A stretch of 5,489 nucleotides of DNA from Candidatus Sumerlaeota bacterium (GCA_016928995.1 JAFGJS010000023.1:1-5489), one strand, 5' to 3'. Counted from the stretch's first letter, positions 1 to 5,489 are shown. Numbers and translations: made by a program. Notes: generated by a model from the letters alone, not told the origin.

Positions 1-51
1 CTGCCTTGAAAAAACGGGGGGACGGCGGAATTGCATTCAGCAGAGATTGGG

Positions 52-79
52 ATGAGCAAAAGTAGAGTGTATTTTTAAA
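52..79 (+). other. Possible true N-terminus of the following gene, out of frame by one base
   Basis: An ATG at 52 opens an eight-codon frame (MSKSRVYF) that ends in TAA at 76-78, just before the TTG proposed as start of the large gene. A weak purine stretch, agag (42-45), lies 6 nt upstream, a better ribosome-binding candidate than anything before the TTG. If one T of the five-T run at 72-76 is skipped or removed, the frame continues as MSKSRVYFKLALVHINKLN, a lysine- and arginine-containing N-region leading straight into the hydrophobic segment. The stop context is ttt taa a, so tRNA-Phe could re-pair with UUU after a +1 slip. This may therefore be a sequencing or natural indel, a programmed frameshift, or coincidence. 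The frame relation is seen directly; the interpretation is inference. Confidence 0.35.
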
Positions 80-2350
80 TTGGCTCTTGTGCATATCAAT
101 AAACTCAACCTGTTCACTGCTGTTTTTGGTTTCGCCTTGCTTGTTTTATTTTCCGCGCTATCCCTGCGAGCGAACATCAACACCGTGGAGTACGACACCT
201 CTGTAGCGGGCCAGTTGGTTCCGGTGGATGAAACAGAAATCAGAGTGCTCGACGAAGAGCTGGAGATCTATTTCGAGCAGCTGAACGAATATTGGATCAG
301 CAATGACGCCGGCGTATGTGTGCTGCGCCCCCTGCGCGCGCATGTCACGGCGAAGTATCGCCTGGAAAATCCATCCAACCAGGATCGCGCGCCGCTGATC
401 GCCTTTCCGATCTTGCGCAACGGCGCTGAATCGCAAATCGAGATCGTCCGTCTTTTTTGGGATCCGGAATGGACCCGGCAAGACCGGCATCCGGAAAGCA
501 TCAGGCGCGGTGTTCGTGCATCCGTGATCATCGATGATCAAGAAATTCCGTCAAAGCTCGTCGCCTTCGAAGATCTGTTTGAAGCGCAGCGCAAGGTCTG
601 GGCGACTGGAGTGCGCGAATGGCTGGCTGAATGGCCGGAAGTCGCCGAAATGGCCGACCGCAGCAAGGATTTAGCGTTTGACGATCTTTCATATTGGGAA
701 CGTTATGGATTTTCAACTCGTAAAAAAGAAGAATTTCCCAATATTGATGACGTCATCGAAAAACTGCTCCGCATCGCCGCGCGGCAAATCTCTGTGCATC
801 AAAACGTCGAAGAATGGGATTTGGATGTCCTGTCGTTTTTAAACAGCCGCCTCTATCCCGACAACGAGAACATCGTCGCCGTGCACCAGGAACGCTGGGG
901 TGCTGAGCCGTTTTTCATCGATCCGGCCAGCGAACGCCGTGTGCCGATCGAACCCTTGGAATGGGCTGGCGTGTATTATTATGATCTTGCCCGCCTGAAT
1001 CAACGGATTGATTTCCTGCAGTATCGCCCCGTCTTGCCCGCCGGAAAAACCATTGAACTCAAAGTGGAATACAGCCATCTGCTTGATGTCACTGATATGC
1101 GGGGCAAGCATAATCCTCACTATTTCGATTACTACACGAATCAGTTCCAATATATCCTCCGCACGTCGCCCAAATGGAAAAACTTTGGACCGATCAAGAT
1201 TCAACTCGCGCTGCCCGCGAATAAAGGCTGCTCCATTTCGCTCCCGATGGAATATCTCGGCGAGCAGGCCGGCATGGATCGCTACCGTTACACGCTCGAT
1301 GGAGCGACAGCGGATAAGAATCTATTGATTGGCATGGAGGGAATTTGGCGCTGGGGCTATTATTGGGGGATCGGCAAGCTTCCCGGAGATGATCCTGAAA
1401 GTTATCTGCTGGACGTGATGCAGTGCTGGCGCCGATATCAGGAAAATCCAACCGGACCTTTCGCTGACGACCTGCTTTATCGCATGGCATGGCAAATCAT
1501 GCTCAGCGAAAACGACAAAGGATACTACGGCAAAGTCAGCGATGAAAAATTGCAGCAGCTGGCGTGCGAATTAAAACTGGACGCAACCGCCAAAGATCTT
1601 TGGAAAACGGCATCAATCCAACTGTTGAATGCCATCCCCTCCGATCACTTCAATCTTCATTACGACGGTCAATTGATGGCTTTGCTATGCCAATACAAAG
1701 GTGAATCCATCGGCGCCGACAATATCAAGGCTTTCCAACAGCGGTTGATCGAGATCAACGATGAAGAGCGAGATAATTCCCGAAAATTGCTGTATTGTCT
1801 GCCCAAAGGTCCGCTGAAAAATTATTTACTCCAACACAAGCAGGAAAGTTACATGTATCAACGGAAAGCGCTGGATGATTTGCTGTGCTTATGCGATATC
1901 GCGCGGGCAGGCCTTGAATCCAAAGGCTATTTCTTCAAAGAAGAACCGTCGCGTGAAGCCCAATTGAAAGCGGCCATGGCCTGCGCGAAAATCGAATACG
2001 CCGCTCAAAATGCGCCGTATCTGGAGCTCAAACTTCTGGATGATCTCGACGATAATCTCGTTCTATTGAATCGGCTCTGGTCGATCTATCAGGACTATAA
2101 GGACGTTCCAGAAGCGGCCGATTTACTGCGTTTATTGAAAAGGGAATGTTCCAATAACTATTTTCTCGTCGGTTCCGAATTGACCGAAGAGGACATCGCA
2201 CAACGCAAGGAATTCGCCCGGATGATCGAAGCGGAAGCAAAAGCAAGCAGACTGCGTTTGCCGCAAGATTGGTATAATTATGAACATCCCGAATGGCTGA
2301 CCGGAGTTCCAAAACGTTCATCAATCCCGGATGACGGCAAGTTTTATTGA
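80..2350 (+). CDS. Membrane-anchored or exported protein of unknown function, 756 aa
   Basis: I do not recognise this protein as a named family. A short basic N-region is followed by one hydrophobic segment at about residues 9-29, acting as a signal anchor or signal peptide, so the rest probably lies outside the cytoplasm. Residues about 85-160 look beta-rich (AHVTAKYRLENPSN, then a paired-strand IIDDQEIPSKLVAFEDLF). Residues about 160-260 are helical and charged. Residues 315-420 return to beta character: LPAGKTIELKVEYSH, an aromatic-rich stretch near 345-366, and KIQLALPANKG. This layout loosely recalls bacterial surface beta-domain proteins of the DUF4424/VIT type, but I see no diagnostic motif. 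Residues about 435-725 are predicted mainly helical, perhaps helical repeats. The TTG start at 80 is forced by an in-frame stop at 53-55; GTG at 89 is the alternative, and a frameshifted ATG at 52 is more attractive than either. The coding frame is clean; function is unknown. Confidence 0.85.
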   Translation: MALVHINKLNLFTAVFGFALLVLFSALSLRANINTVEYDTSVAGQLVPVDETEIRVLDEELEIYFEQLNEYWISNDAGVCVLRPLRAHVTAKYRLENPSNQDRAPLIAFPILRNGAESQIEIVRLFWDPEWTRQDRHPESIRRGVRASVIIDDQEIPSKLVAFEDLFEAQRKVWATGVREWLAEWPEVAEMADRSKDLAFDDLSYWERYGFSTRKKEEFPNIDDVIEKLLRIAARQISVHQNVEEWDLDVLSFLNSRLYPDNENIVAVHQERWGAEPFFIDPASERRVPIEPLEWAGVYYYDLARLNQRIDFLQYRPVLPAGKTIELKVEYSHLLDVTDMRGKHNPHYFDYYTNQFQYILRTSPKWKNFGPIKIQLALPANKGCSISLPMEYLGEQAGMDRYRYTLDGATADKNLLIGMEGIWRWGYYWGIGKLPGDDPESYLLDVMQCWRRYQENPTGPFADDLLYRMAWQIMLSENDKGYYGKVSDEKLQQLACELKLDATAKDLWKTASIQLLNAIPSDHFNLHYDGQLMALLCQYKGESIGADNIKAFQQRLIEINDEERDNSRKLLYCLPKGPLKNYLLQHKQESYMYQRKALDDLLCLCDIARAGLESKGYFFKEEPSREAQLKAAMACAKIEYAAQNAPYLELKLLDDLDDNLVLLNRLWSIYQDYKDVPEAADLLRLLKRECSNNYFLVGSELTEEDIAQRKEFARMIEAEAKASRLRLPQDWYNYEHPEWLTGVPKRSSIPDDGKFY

Positions 2351-3954
2351 TAATCAATCCACACCAGCAAAAGAAGCATCGCCAGAAAATAGCCGATCAG
2401 GATCGCGTAATGCTTGCGCCAGGCGCGGAAGTTCTGCGCCATCTCCGCATTGAAGAAACTCAACTCGCTTTCTTGAATCCCTGGCGCTCGCGCCGGAATC
2501 CATAACAAACTCACCACATAGCCGATCCCGAATGTCGCGCCGCAGCCGATCATGTTCCACCACAGCCAGGAAACGCCCGGCGCAAATTTCCATAGAGCCA
2601 GATTGATCCCAAAGCCGGCCAGAATACCGCACACTGTTCCGGCGCCATTCGCGCGACGCGTCAATATCCCCAGCAAGAACGTGGCCAGGATCGGTCCATT
2701 GGCCAGCGAGCCGATCTTGTTGATCGACTCAATGATCGACTTGGAAATATCGCCGACGAAAAACGAAAACGCCACGCACAGCACGCCCCAAAAAATCGTC
2801 GTGACTCGCCCCAGCAGCAATCGCCGCGAATCGGACAAGGACTCCCCGCCCAGATACGGATCAATCACATCGCGCATCGTCACCACGCTGAGCGAATTGA
2901 TCGTGGAATCCAGCGACGACATCGCCGCCGCGAACAACGCCACGATGATCAGGCCGATCACGCCATGCGGCAGGTAATTCAAACAAAATACCGGAACCGC
3001 AAGGTTGTAATTCGCTTCGCCTTTGTCGGCGTCATACAGCAAATCGATAAACGACGGATGCATGGCGATGAAAGCCGCGACCGCCACGCCCGCCATGCAA
3101 TATGTCAGCACCAGCGGAAAACGCAGCAAACCGCCCCAGAACAGCGACAGATGCGTCTGCTCAACGTTCTGCGTGGAAAGCTCCCGCTGCACCTGCGTCT
3201 GGTCGCAGCCGTAATAGCTCATATACAGAAAGAAGCCGCCGATCAGCATCGGCCAGAAGGCATACGTCGCGCCGTCGCCCAACCCAAGGCCCTTGAAGTC
3301 CAGCGTGCGCGACCGCTCGCCCGCGAATAGGCTCCACACCTCCGACCAGCCGCCGCACAACTCGATCGCAAAAATCAAACACAGCGCAATGCCGAGATAC
3401 AGGATCGCCATCTGGATCACATCGGAATAAACAACCGCCTTCATCCCGCCCAGAAAATCGTAAATAATCGTCACCGCGCCCAGCAGCAGCACCGCCCCCC
3501 AGAATGGAATATGCAGCAGCAGTTCCAGCACGATCGCAATACCGTACACCGTGACGCCGGTGGAAAACGCGCGCAGGAATTGAAACAGGACCGAAAGCAG
3601 CGTGCGCGTTCCCGGTCCGAAACGCCGCCCGAGATATTCATAAACGGAAATCAGCCGCAAACGCCGGAACAGCGGCAGCAGAAACAGCATCACGCCGATC
3701 ATTGCCAGCGGCACGGCCAGCTCGTATTGCAGCCAGAGCAAACCGCCGACCGCGATGACGAACGCCGGCGCCCCAAGCAGGCTGTTCGTCGAGCACTGCG
3801 TCGCCATCGTGGACAGCGCCACGGTCCAATGATTGAGTTCATTGCCCCCCAGGTAATAATCCCGCTCATCGCTCTGCCTGCGCCCCAGCCAAAGCGCCAG
3901 AACAATCAGCCCCGAAAGATAAACGCCGACGATCGACCAATCGAAAAAATTCAT
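2344..3954 (-). CDS. Sodium:solute symporter (SSS family), 536 aa
   Basis: This is an inner-membrane Na+-coupled importer of the SSS/SLC5 family (LeuT fold). The N-terminus MNFFDWSIVGVYLSGLIVLA is typical TM1, followed by the usual RDYYLGG loop (31-37) and the unwound-helix region TQCSTNS (52-58). The family signature stretch, from FLGGMKAVVYSDVIQ to about residue 188, is present. The loop motif YYGCDQTQVQR (247-257) is also present. AAAMSSLDS (342-350) supplies the paired serines S346/S347, equivalent to the Na2 sodium-site serines of vSGLT. About 13-14 hydrophobic segments are visible, ending with one at about 513-533, and the 536-residue length is normal. The ATG at 3954 gives the canonical N-terminus, although no Shine-Dalgarno precedes it. 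Its 3' end overlaps the convergent upstream gene by 7 bp, and its 5' end faces the MFS gene across 96 bp. Sugar, amino acid, vitamin or organic anion are all possible substrates; sequence alone does not decide. Confidence 0.95.
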   Translation of the reverse strand: MNFFDWSIVGVYLSGLIVLALWLGRRQSDERDYYLGGNELNHWTVALSTMATQCSTNSLLGAPAFVIAVGGLLWLQYELAVPLAMIGVMLFLLPLFRRLRLISVYEYLGRRFGPGTRTLLSVLFQFLRAFSTGVTVYGIAIVLELLLHIPFWGAVLLLGAVTIIYDFLGGMKAVVYSDVIQMAILYLGIALCLIFAIELCGGWSEVWSLFAGERSRTLDFKGLGLGDGATYAFWPMLIGGFFLYMSYYGCDQTQVQRELSTQNVEQTHLSLFWGGLLRFPLVLTYCMAGVAVAAFIAMHPSFIDLLYDADKGEANYNLAVPVFCLNYLPHGVIGLIIVALFAAAMSSLDSTINSLSVVTMRDVIDPYLGGESLSDSRRLLLGRVTTIFWGVLCVAFSFFVGDISKSIIESINKIGSLANGPILATFLLGILTRRANGAGTVCGILAGFGINLALWKFAPGVSWLWWNMIGCGATFGIGYVVSLLWIPARAPGIQESELSFFNAEMAQNFRAWRKHYAILIGYFLAMLLLLVWIDYQ

Positions 3955-3966
3955 GGTGAGACATCA

Positions 3967-3981
3967 TTGCGCCCTGCGCAA
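3967..3981. promoter_or_regulatory. 15-bp dyad, candidate operator or leader hairpin (dyad 1)
   Basis: ttgcgc-cct-gcgcaa is a perfect inverted repeat with 6-bp arms and a 3-nt spacer. On the minus strand it lies 13-27 nt upstream of the symporter ATG, so it could be an operator or a hairpin in that gene's 5' leader. A-rich sequence follows it on the plus strand, where a terminator would need T residues. On the minus strand the matching T tract precedes the hairpin, so it is not an intrinsic terminator in either direction. Confidence 0.4.
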
Positions 3982-3989
3982 AAAAACTC

Positions 3990-4004
3990 AACAAATACTT
4001 TGTT
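3990..4004. promoter_or_regulatory. 15-bp dyad, candidate operator (dyad 2)
   Basis: aacaaa-tac-tttgtt is a perfect inverted repeat with the same geometry as dyad 1: 6-bp arms and a 3-nt spacer. Its centre is 23 bp from that of dyad 1. The arms differ in sequence between the two dyads, so they are not copies of one operator. Their matched size and placement in a divergent promoter region suggest protein-binding sites, but each could arise by chance in short AT-biased DNA. Confidence 0.35.
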
Positions 4005-4015
4005 TCAATCTCCGT

Positions 4016-4044
4016 TTGCTAACTCCCGGCTCCCGTTCTATTTT
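4016..4044 (+). promoter_or_regulatory. Weak sigma-70-like promoter candidate for the MFS gene
   Basis: ttgcta (4016-4021) and tatttt (4039-4044) each match the sigma-70 consensus at 4 of 6 positions and are separated by exactly 17 bp. Transcription would then begin at or within a base or two of the ATG at 4051, giving a leaderless mRNA, in line with the missing Shine-Dalgarno. Matches of this quality are common by chance. Confidence 0.25.
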
Positions 4045-4050
4045 CATTAA

Positions 4051-5250
4051 ATGAACACGCAACAATTTCCATTTCGCAAAATCCTGCTCGCCATCTATCT
4101 GCCCAGCCTTCTGATCGCGATCGGCGCCGGGGCCATCATCCCCTTCCTGCCGCTCTTCATTCAGGAACTCGGCGCCAACGTCGGCCTGACCGGCCTCATC
4201 GTCAGCATGGGCGGCTTCGGACTTTTGATCTTCAACATCCCCGGCATCCTGCTCGCCTCCCGCTACGGAGTCTACCGCCTCCTGTTCGTCAGCGCCGCCG
4301 CGACCATTCTGGTCGCACTCCTGCAAGGCTTCAGCGTCAACCTGCTCATGCTCGCCATCCTCATCTTCCTCGGCGGCTTCGCCCACACCCTCTGGCAGCT
4401 CTCGCGCCTGACCTATCTGCGCCAGGTCATCCCCGTCGAAAAACGCGGGCGCGCCATGTCGCTCATGGGCGGATGCATGCGCATCGGCGCCTTCCTCGGC
4501 GCCCTCATCGGCGGCTACATCGCCCACTATTGCGGCTATCGCTGCTTGTTTTTCTTTCACGCCGGGGCCGGCCTGATCGCCTTCATCCTCCTCGCCCTGT
4601 TCATCATGCCGCTGGCCCATCGCCCGCCGGAAAAACATAGCTCAGGCTTGCCGGGGCTGCTGCGCGTGCTCTTACAGGAACGCCGCTCCTTCGCCACCGC
4701 CGGAACATGCATGTTCTTTCTCTCGCTGCTGCGGGCGGCGCGCTCCTTCATCATCCCGCTCTGGGGCAAGCACATCGGCCTGGACGACGCGCAAATCGGC
4801 GTCATCTTCGGCCTCTCCTCGGCCATCGACATGACCATGTTCATCCCCGCCGGCATCGTGATGGACCGCTTCGGGCGCCGCTATTCCGCCTTCGTCACCA
4901 TCGCCGGTTTCGCCATTGGTTTCCTGGCCATCCCCTGCGCCGGCAGTTTCGGCGCCTTTCTGGCCGTCTGCCTCTTCATCGGCCTGTCCAACGGCTTGGG
5001 CTCCGGCATCAACATGACCCTCGGCGTTGACCTCGCCCCGGACGACGCCCCCGAACAATTCATCGGCCTCTGGCGCCTGCTCACGCTGACCGGATCCGCC
5101 GTCGCGCCCAACATCATCGGCCTTATCGCCCTGATGCTCAACCTCTCCGCCTCCTCGCTCGTCACCGGCGGACTCGGCGCCGCCGGAGCCGCCTTCGTCT
5201 ATTTCATCCTGCCCGAAACCTTGAAATCCAAATCTAAGAACGTCTCTTGA
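4051..5250 (+). CDS. Major facilitator superfamily transporter, DHA1-like, 399 aa
   Basis: This is a cytoplasmic-membrane secondary transporter with about 12 hydrophobic segments in two six-helix halves; the central loop spans about residues 189-212. The 399-residue length is typical of 12-TM MFS_1 drug or metabolite transporters. The second-half motif A is canonical (GIVMDRFGRR, 268-277). The first-half equivalent, LLASRYGVYR (67-76), has Ser in place of Asp and lacks the following basic pair. TM4 carries a motif-B-like LSRLTYLRQVIP with R119. TM5 has GAFLGALIGG (146-155), which matches the spacing of antiporter motif C but has Ala in place of the conserved Pro. The protein ends LPETLKSKSK, common in MFS C-termini. 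ATG 4051 is preceded directly by an in-frame TAA, so no longer start exists. By analogy an efflux or small-solute role is likely, but the substrate is unknown. Third positions are strongly C/G, unlike the gene at 80-2350. Confidence 0.93.
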   Translation: MNTQQFPFRKILLAIYLPSLLIAIGAGAIIPFLPLFIQELGANVGLTGLIVSMGGFGLLIFNIPGILLASRYGVYRLLFVSAAATILVALLQGFSVNLLMLAILIFLGGFAHTLWQLSRLTYLRQVIPVEKRGRAMSLMGGCMRIGAFLGALIGGYIAHYCGYRCLFFFHAGAGLIAFILLALFIMPLAHRPPEKHSSGLPGLLRVLLQERRSFATAGTCMFFLSLLRAARSFIIPLWGKHIGLDDAQIGVIFGLSSAIDMTMFIPAGIVMDRFGRRYSAFVTIAGFAIGFLAIPCAGSFGAFLAVCLFIGLSNGLGSGINMTLGVDLAPDDAPEQFIGLWRLLTLTGSAVAPNIIGLIALMLNLSASSLVTGGLGAAGAAFVYFILPETLKSKSKNVS

Positions 5251-5278
5251 AAGAAATAGCGCTTTCTGAAAAATGTGG

Positions 5279-5298
5279 CACAGCCGCCCTCAGCCGTG
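5279..5298. repeat. Degenerate 20-bp hairpin after the MFS gene
   Basis: cacagccg-ccct-cagccgtg is two transitions away from a perfect 8-bp stem: position 5292 A instead of G, and 5295 C instead of T. It also contains the direct repeat cagccg at 5281-5286 and 5291-5296. It lies 28 bp after the MFS stop and has no following T tract, so an intrinsic terminator is unlikely. It may be a decayed interspersed palindromic repeat. Apart from this, the non-coding stretch 5251-5333 shows only a weak 5-bp hairpin at 5249-5266. Confidence 0.25.
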
Positions 5299-5328
5299 AC
5301 CGCTGACCAGTACGCAAAAACATACGAG

Positions 5329-5333
5329 AAATG
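5329..5333. repeat. Left copy of candidate 5-bp target-site duplication
   Basis: The pentamer aaatg directly abuts the left terminal inverted repeat and recurs directly after the right one at 5481-5485, as expected for a duplication made on insertion. The identity stretches to agaaatgc in both copies, but the extra bases fall partly inside the terminal repeats or flank and may be chance. Confidence 0.55.
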
Positions 5334-5417
5334 CTTGCTCTGTTGAAAACCTATTTCGTACTCGTACTCAGCGTAGCGGCGCTCGTACTCGATTTGATCG
5401 CTATCTCGCTCGTTTGA
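5331..5417 (+). CDS. Doubtful 28-aa hydrophobic small ORF across the left end of the element
   Basis: ATG 5331 lies in the left flanking pentamer and reads into the element for 28 codons to TGA at 5415-5417. The peptide (begins MLALLKTYFVLVLSVAALVL) is almost wholly apolar, with one Lys near the start and one Asp at residue 21, so it would resemble a single membrane helix. The only purine-rich sequence is gag (5326-5328), 2 nt before the ATG, too close for normal ribosome binding. The apolar character comes largely from the ctcgta repeat, so a chance frame is the likelier explanation. Confidence 0.12.
   Translation: MLALLKTYFVLVLSVAALVLDLIAISLV
5334..5352 (+). repeat. Left terminal inverted repeat
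   Basis: This 19-bp arm, cttgctctgttgaaaacct, pairs without mismatch with 5462-5480. Pairing stops at both edges: 5333 G faces 5481 A, and 5353 A faces 5461 A. The repeat boundary is therefore sharp. Confidence 0.85.
5356..5391. repeat. Short tandem ctcgta units inside the element
   Basis: tcgtactcgtactc (5356-5369) and ctcgtactcg (5382-5391) repeat a tactcg hexamer around a GC-rich core that can form an agcg/cgct mini-stem (5370-5383). The repeated unit explains the Val-Leu alternation of the small overlapping frame. Confidence 0.5.
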
Positions 5418-5456
5418 AACTGATGTTCGAGAACGAGGACAAGGTCGAGCGAGATA
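5402..5456. repeat. Internal inverted repeat of the MITE-like element
   Basis: tatctcgctcg (5402-5412) is the reverse complement of cgagcgagata (5446-5456), a perfect 11-bp stem enclosing 33 nt. The loop contains a small gttc-ga-gaac dyad at 5425-5434. The stem lies off-centre, in the right half of the element, which gives it an asymmetric fold. Confidence 0.65.
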
Positions 5457-5461
5457 TCACA

Positions 5462-5480
5462 AGGTTTTCAACAGAGCAAG
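5462..5480 (-). repeat. Right terminal inverted repeat
   Basis: This is the exact reverse complement of 5334-5352. It is followed at 5481-5485 by the second copy of the flanking pentamer aaatg, only four bases before the window ends. Confidence 0.85.
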
Positions 5481-5485
5481 AAATG
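5481..5485. repeat. Right copy of candidate 5-bp target-site duplication
   Basis: aaatg follows the right terminal repeat with no gap and matches 5329-5333, supporting insertion with a 5-bp staggered cut. Confidence 0.55.
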
Positions 5486-5489
5486 CCAG

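Larger units (their letters stand above)
3955..4050. promoter_or_regulatory. Divergent intergenic promoter region between symporter and MFS genes
   Basis: These 96 bp separate the two divergent starts, so promoters for both transporters must lie here or inside the opposing 5' ends. The region is richer in A and T than the flanking genes, with an A run at 3980-3986, and holds two tandem dyads annotated separately. No Shine-Dalgarno is visible before either ATG: the symporter start is preceded by tctcacc and the MFS start by ttttcattaa. The regulatory role is inferred from position and symmetry. Confidence 0.6.
5334..5480. mobile_element. MITE-like element, 147 bp, with perfect 19-bp terminal inverted repeats
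   Basis: The left end cttgctctgttgaaaacct (5334-5352) is the exact reverse complement of the right end aggttttcaacagagcaag (5462-5480). Identical pentamers aaatg abut both ends. The element has no transposase and is too short for one, so it would be a non-autonomous miniature element mobilised in trans. The interior has a second 11-bp inverted repeat (5402-5412 with 5446-5456) and tandem ctcgta units near 5356-5391. A transcript through it could fold into one long branched hairpin, which might also protect or end the MFS mRNA, although no T tract follows. It lies 83 bp after the MFS stop, so it disrupts no gene. The perfect ends suggest recent activity. An alternative is a REP-like palindromic repeat moved by another mechanism. 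Confidence 0.7.

Noticed and set aside
2346-2358. AT-rich dyad attgat-a-atcaat as a bidirectional terminator
   Set aside because: The stem is short and weak and has no T tract downstream on either strand.
3967-3986. Hairpin plus A run as an intrinsic terminator
   Set aside because: The tract is A on the plus strand, and on the minus strand the T tract comes before the stem, so the order is wrong in both directions.
3511-4050. 179-aa plus-strand frame opposite the symporter N-terminus
   Set aside because: The translation is rich in Q, R and H with no domain features. The opposite strand encodes the well-conserved symporter TM1-TM5.
3988-4638. 216-aa open frame on the minus strand opposite the MFS gene start
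   Set aside because: It is highly acidic and low-complexity (runs of E, D, G and A), as expected from the antisense of a GC-rich membrane gene, and it crosses the divergent promoter region. The MFS frame has clear family motifs.
5249-5267. gaaag/ctttc hairpin at the MFS stop codon as a terminator
   Set aside because: The stem is only 5 bp, mostly A-T, and is followed by ctgaaaaatg, not by T residues.
5356-5391. tactcg repeats as a CRISPR array
   Set aside because: The units are 6 bp and adjoining, with no spacers of regular length. They belong to the interior of the inverted-repeat element.

Overview
The window carries three long protein-coding genes and, at its right end, a short repeat element. 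It looks like a chromosomal stretch of a bacterium with medium to fairly high GC. I cannot assign a phylum: there is no rRNA, tRNA or other marker gene. None of the three genes has a good Shine-Dalgarno sequence before its annotated start, which fits a lineage that often initiates without one or on leaderless mRNA, but three genes are too few to prove this. Base composition changes along the window. By eye the left gene is near 50% GC, while the right gene is above 60% with C and G dominating third codon positions.

Layout. Positions 1-79 are leader sequence. It includes a short ATG-initiated frame (52-78) that would join the first gene if one T were removed from a T run. Positions 80-2350 (+) encode a 756-residue membrane-anchored or exported protein of unknown function, with a beta-rich middle and an alpha-helical C-terminal half. 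Positions 2344-3954 (-) encode a sodium:solute symporter (SSS family) that converges on the first gene with a 7-bp overlap. Positions 3955-4050 are a 96-bp divergent intergenic region holding two tandem 15-bp dyads of identical geometry (6-bp arms, 3-nt spacer). Positions 4051-5250 (+) encode a 12-TM major facilitator (MFS) transporter. Positions 5251-5333 are non-coding, with a degenerate hairpin. Positions 5334-5480 are a 147-bp element bounded by perfect 19-bp inverted repeats and flanked on both sides by the pentamer aaatg, as expected of a non-autonomous miniature transposon (MITE).

How the genes relate. The SSS and MFS genes are divergently transcribed from one small region and could be co-regulated through the two dyads. 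The SSS protein would import a sodium-coupled solute; the MFS protein could export or import a small molecule. No enzyme or regulator in the window identifies either substrate. The first gene is not in an operon with either transporter. The most unusual items are the intact-looking MITE-like element, the apparent shifty-stop or frameshift at the start of the first gene, and the paired dyads in the divergent promoter region.
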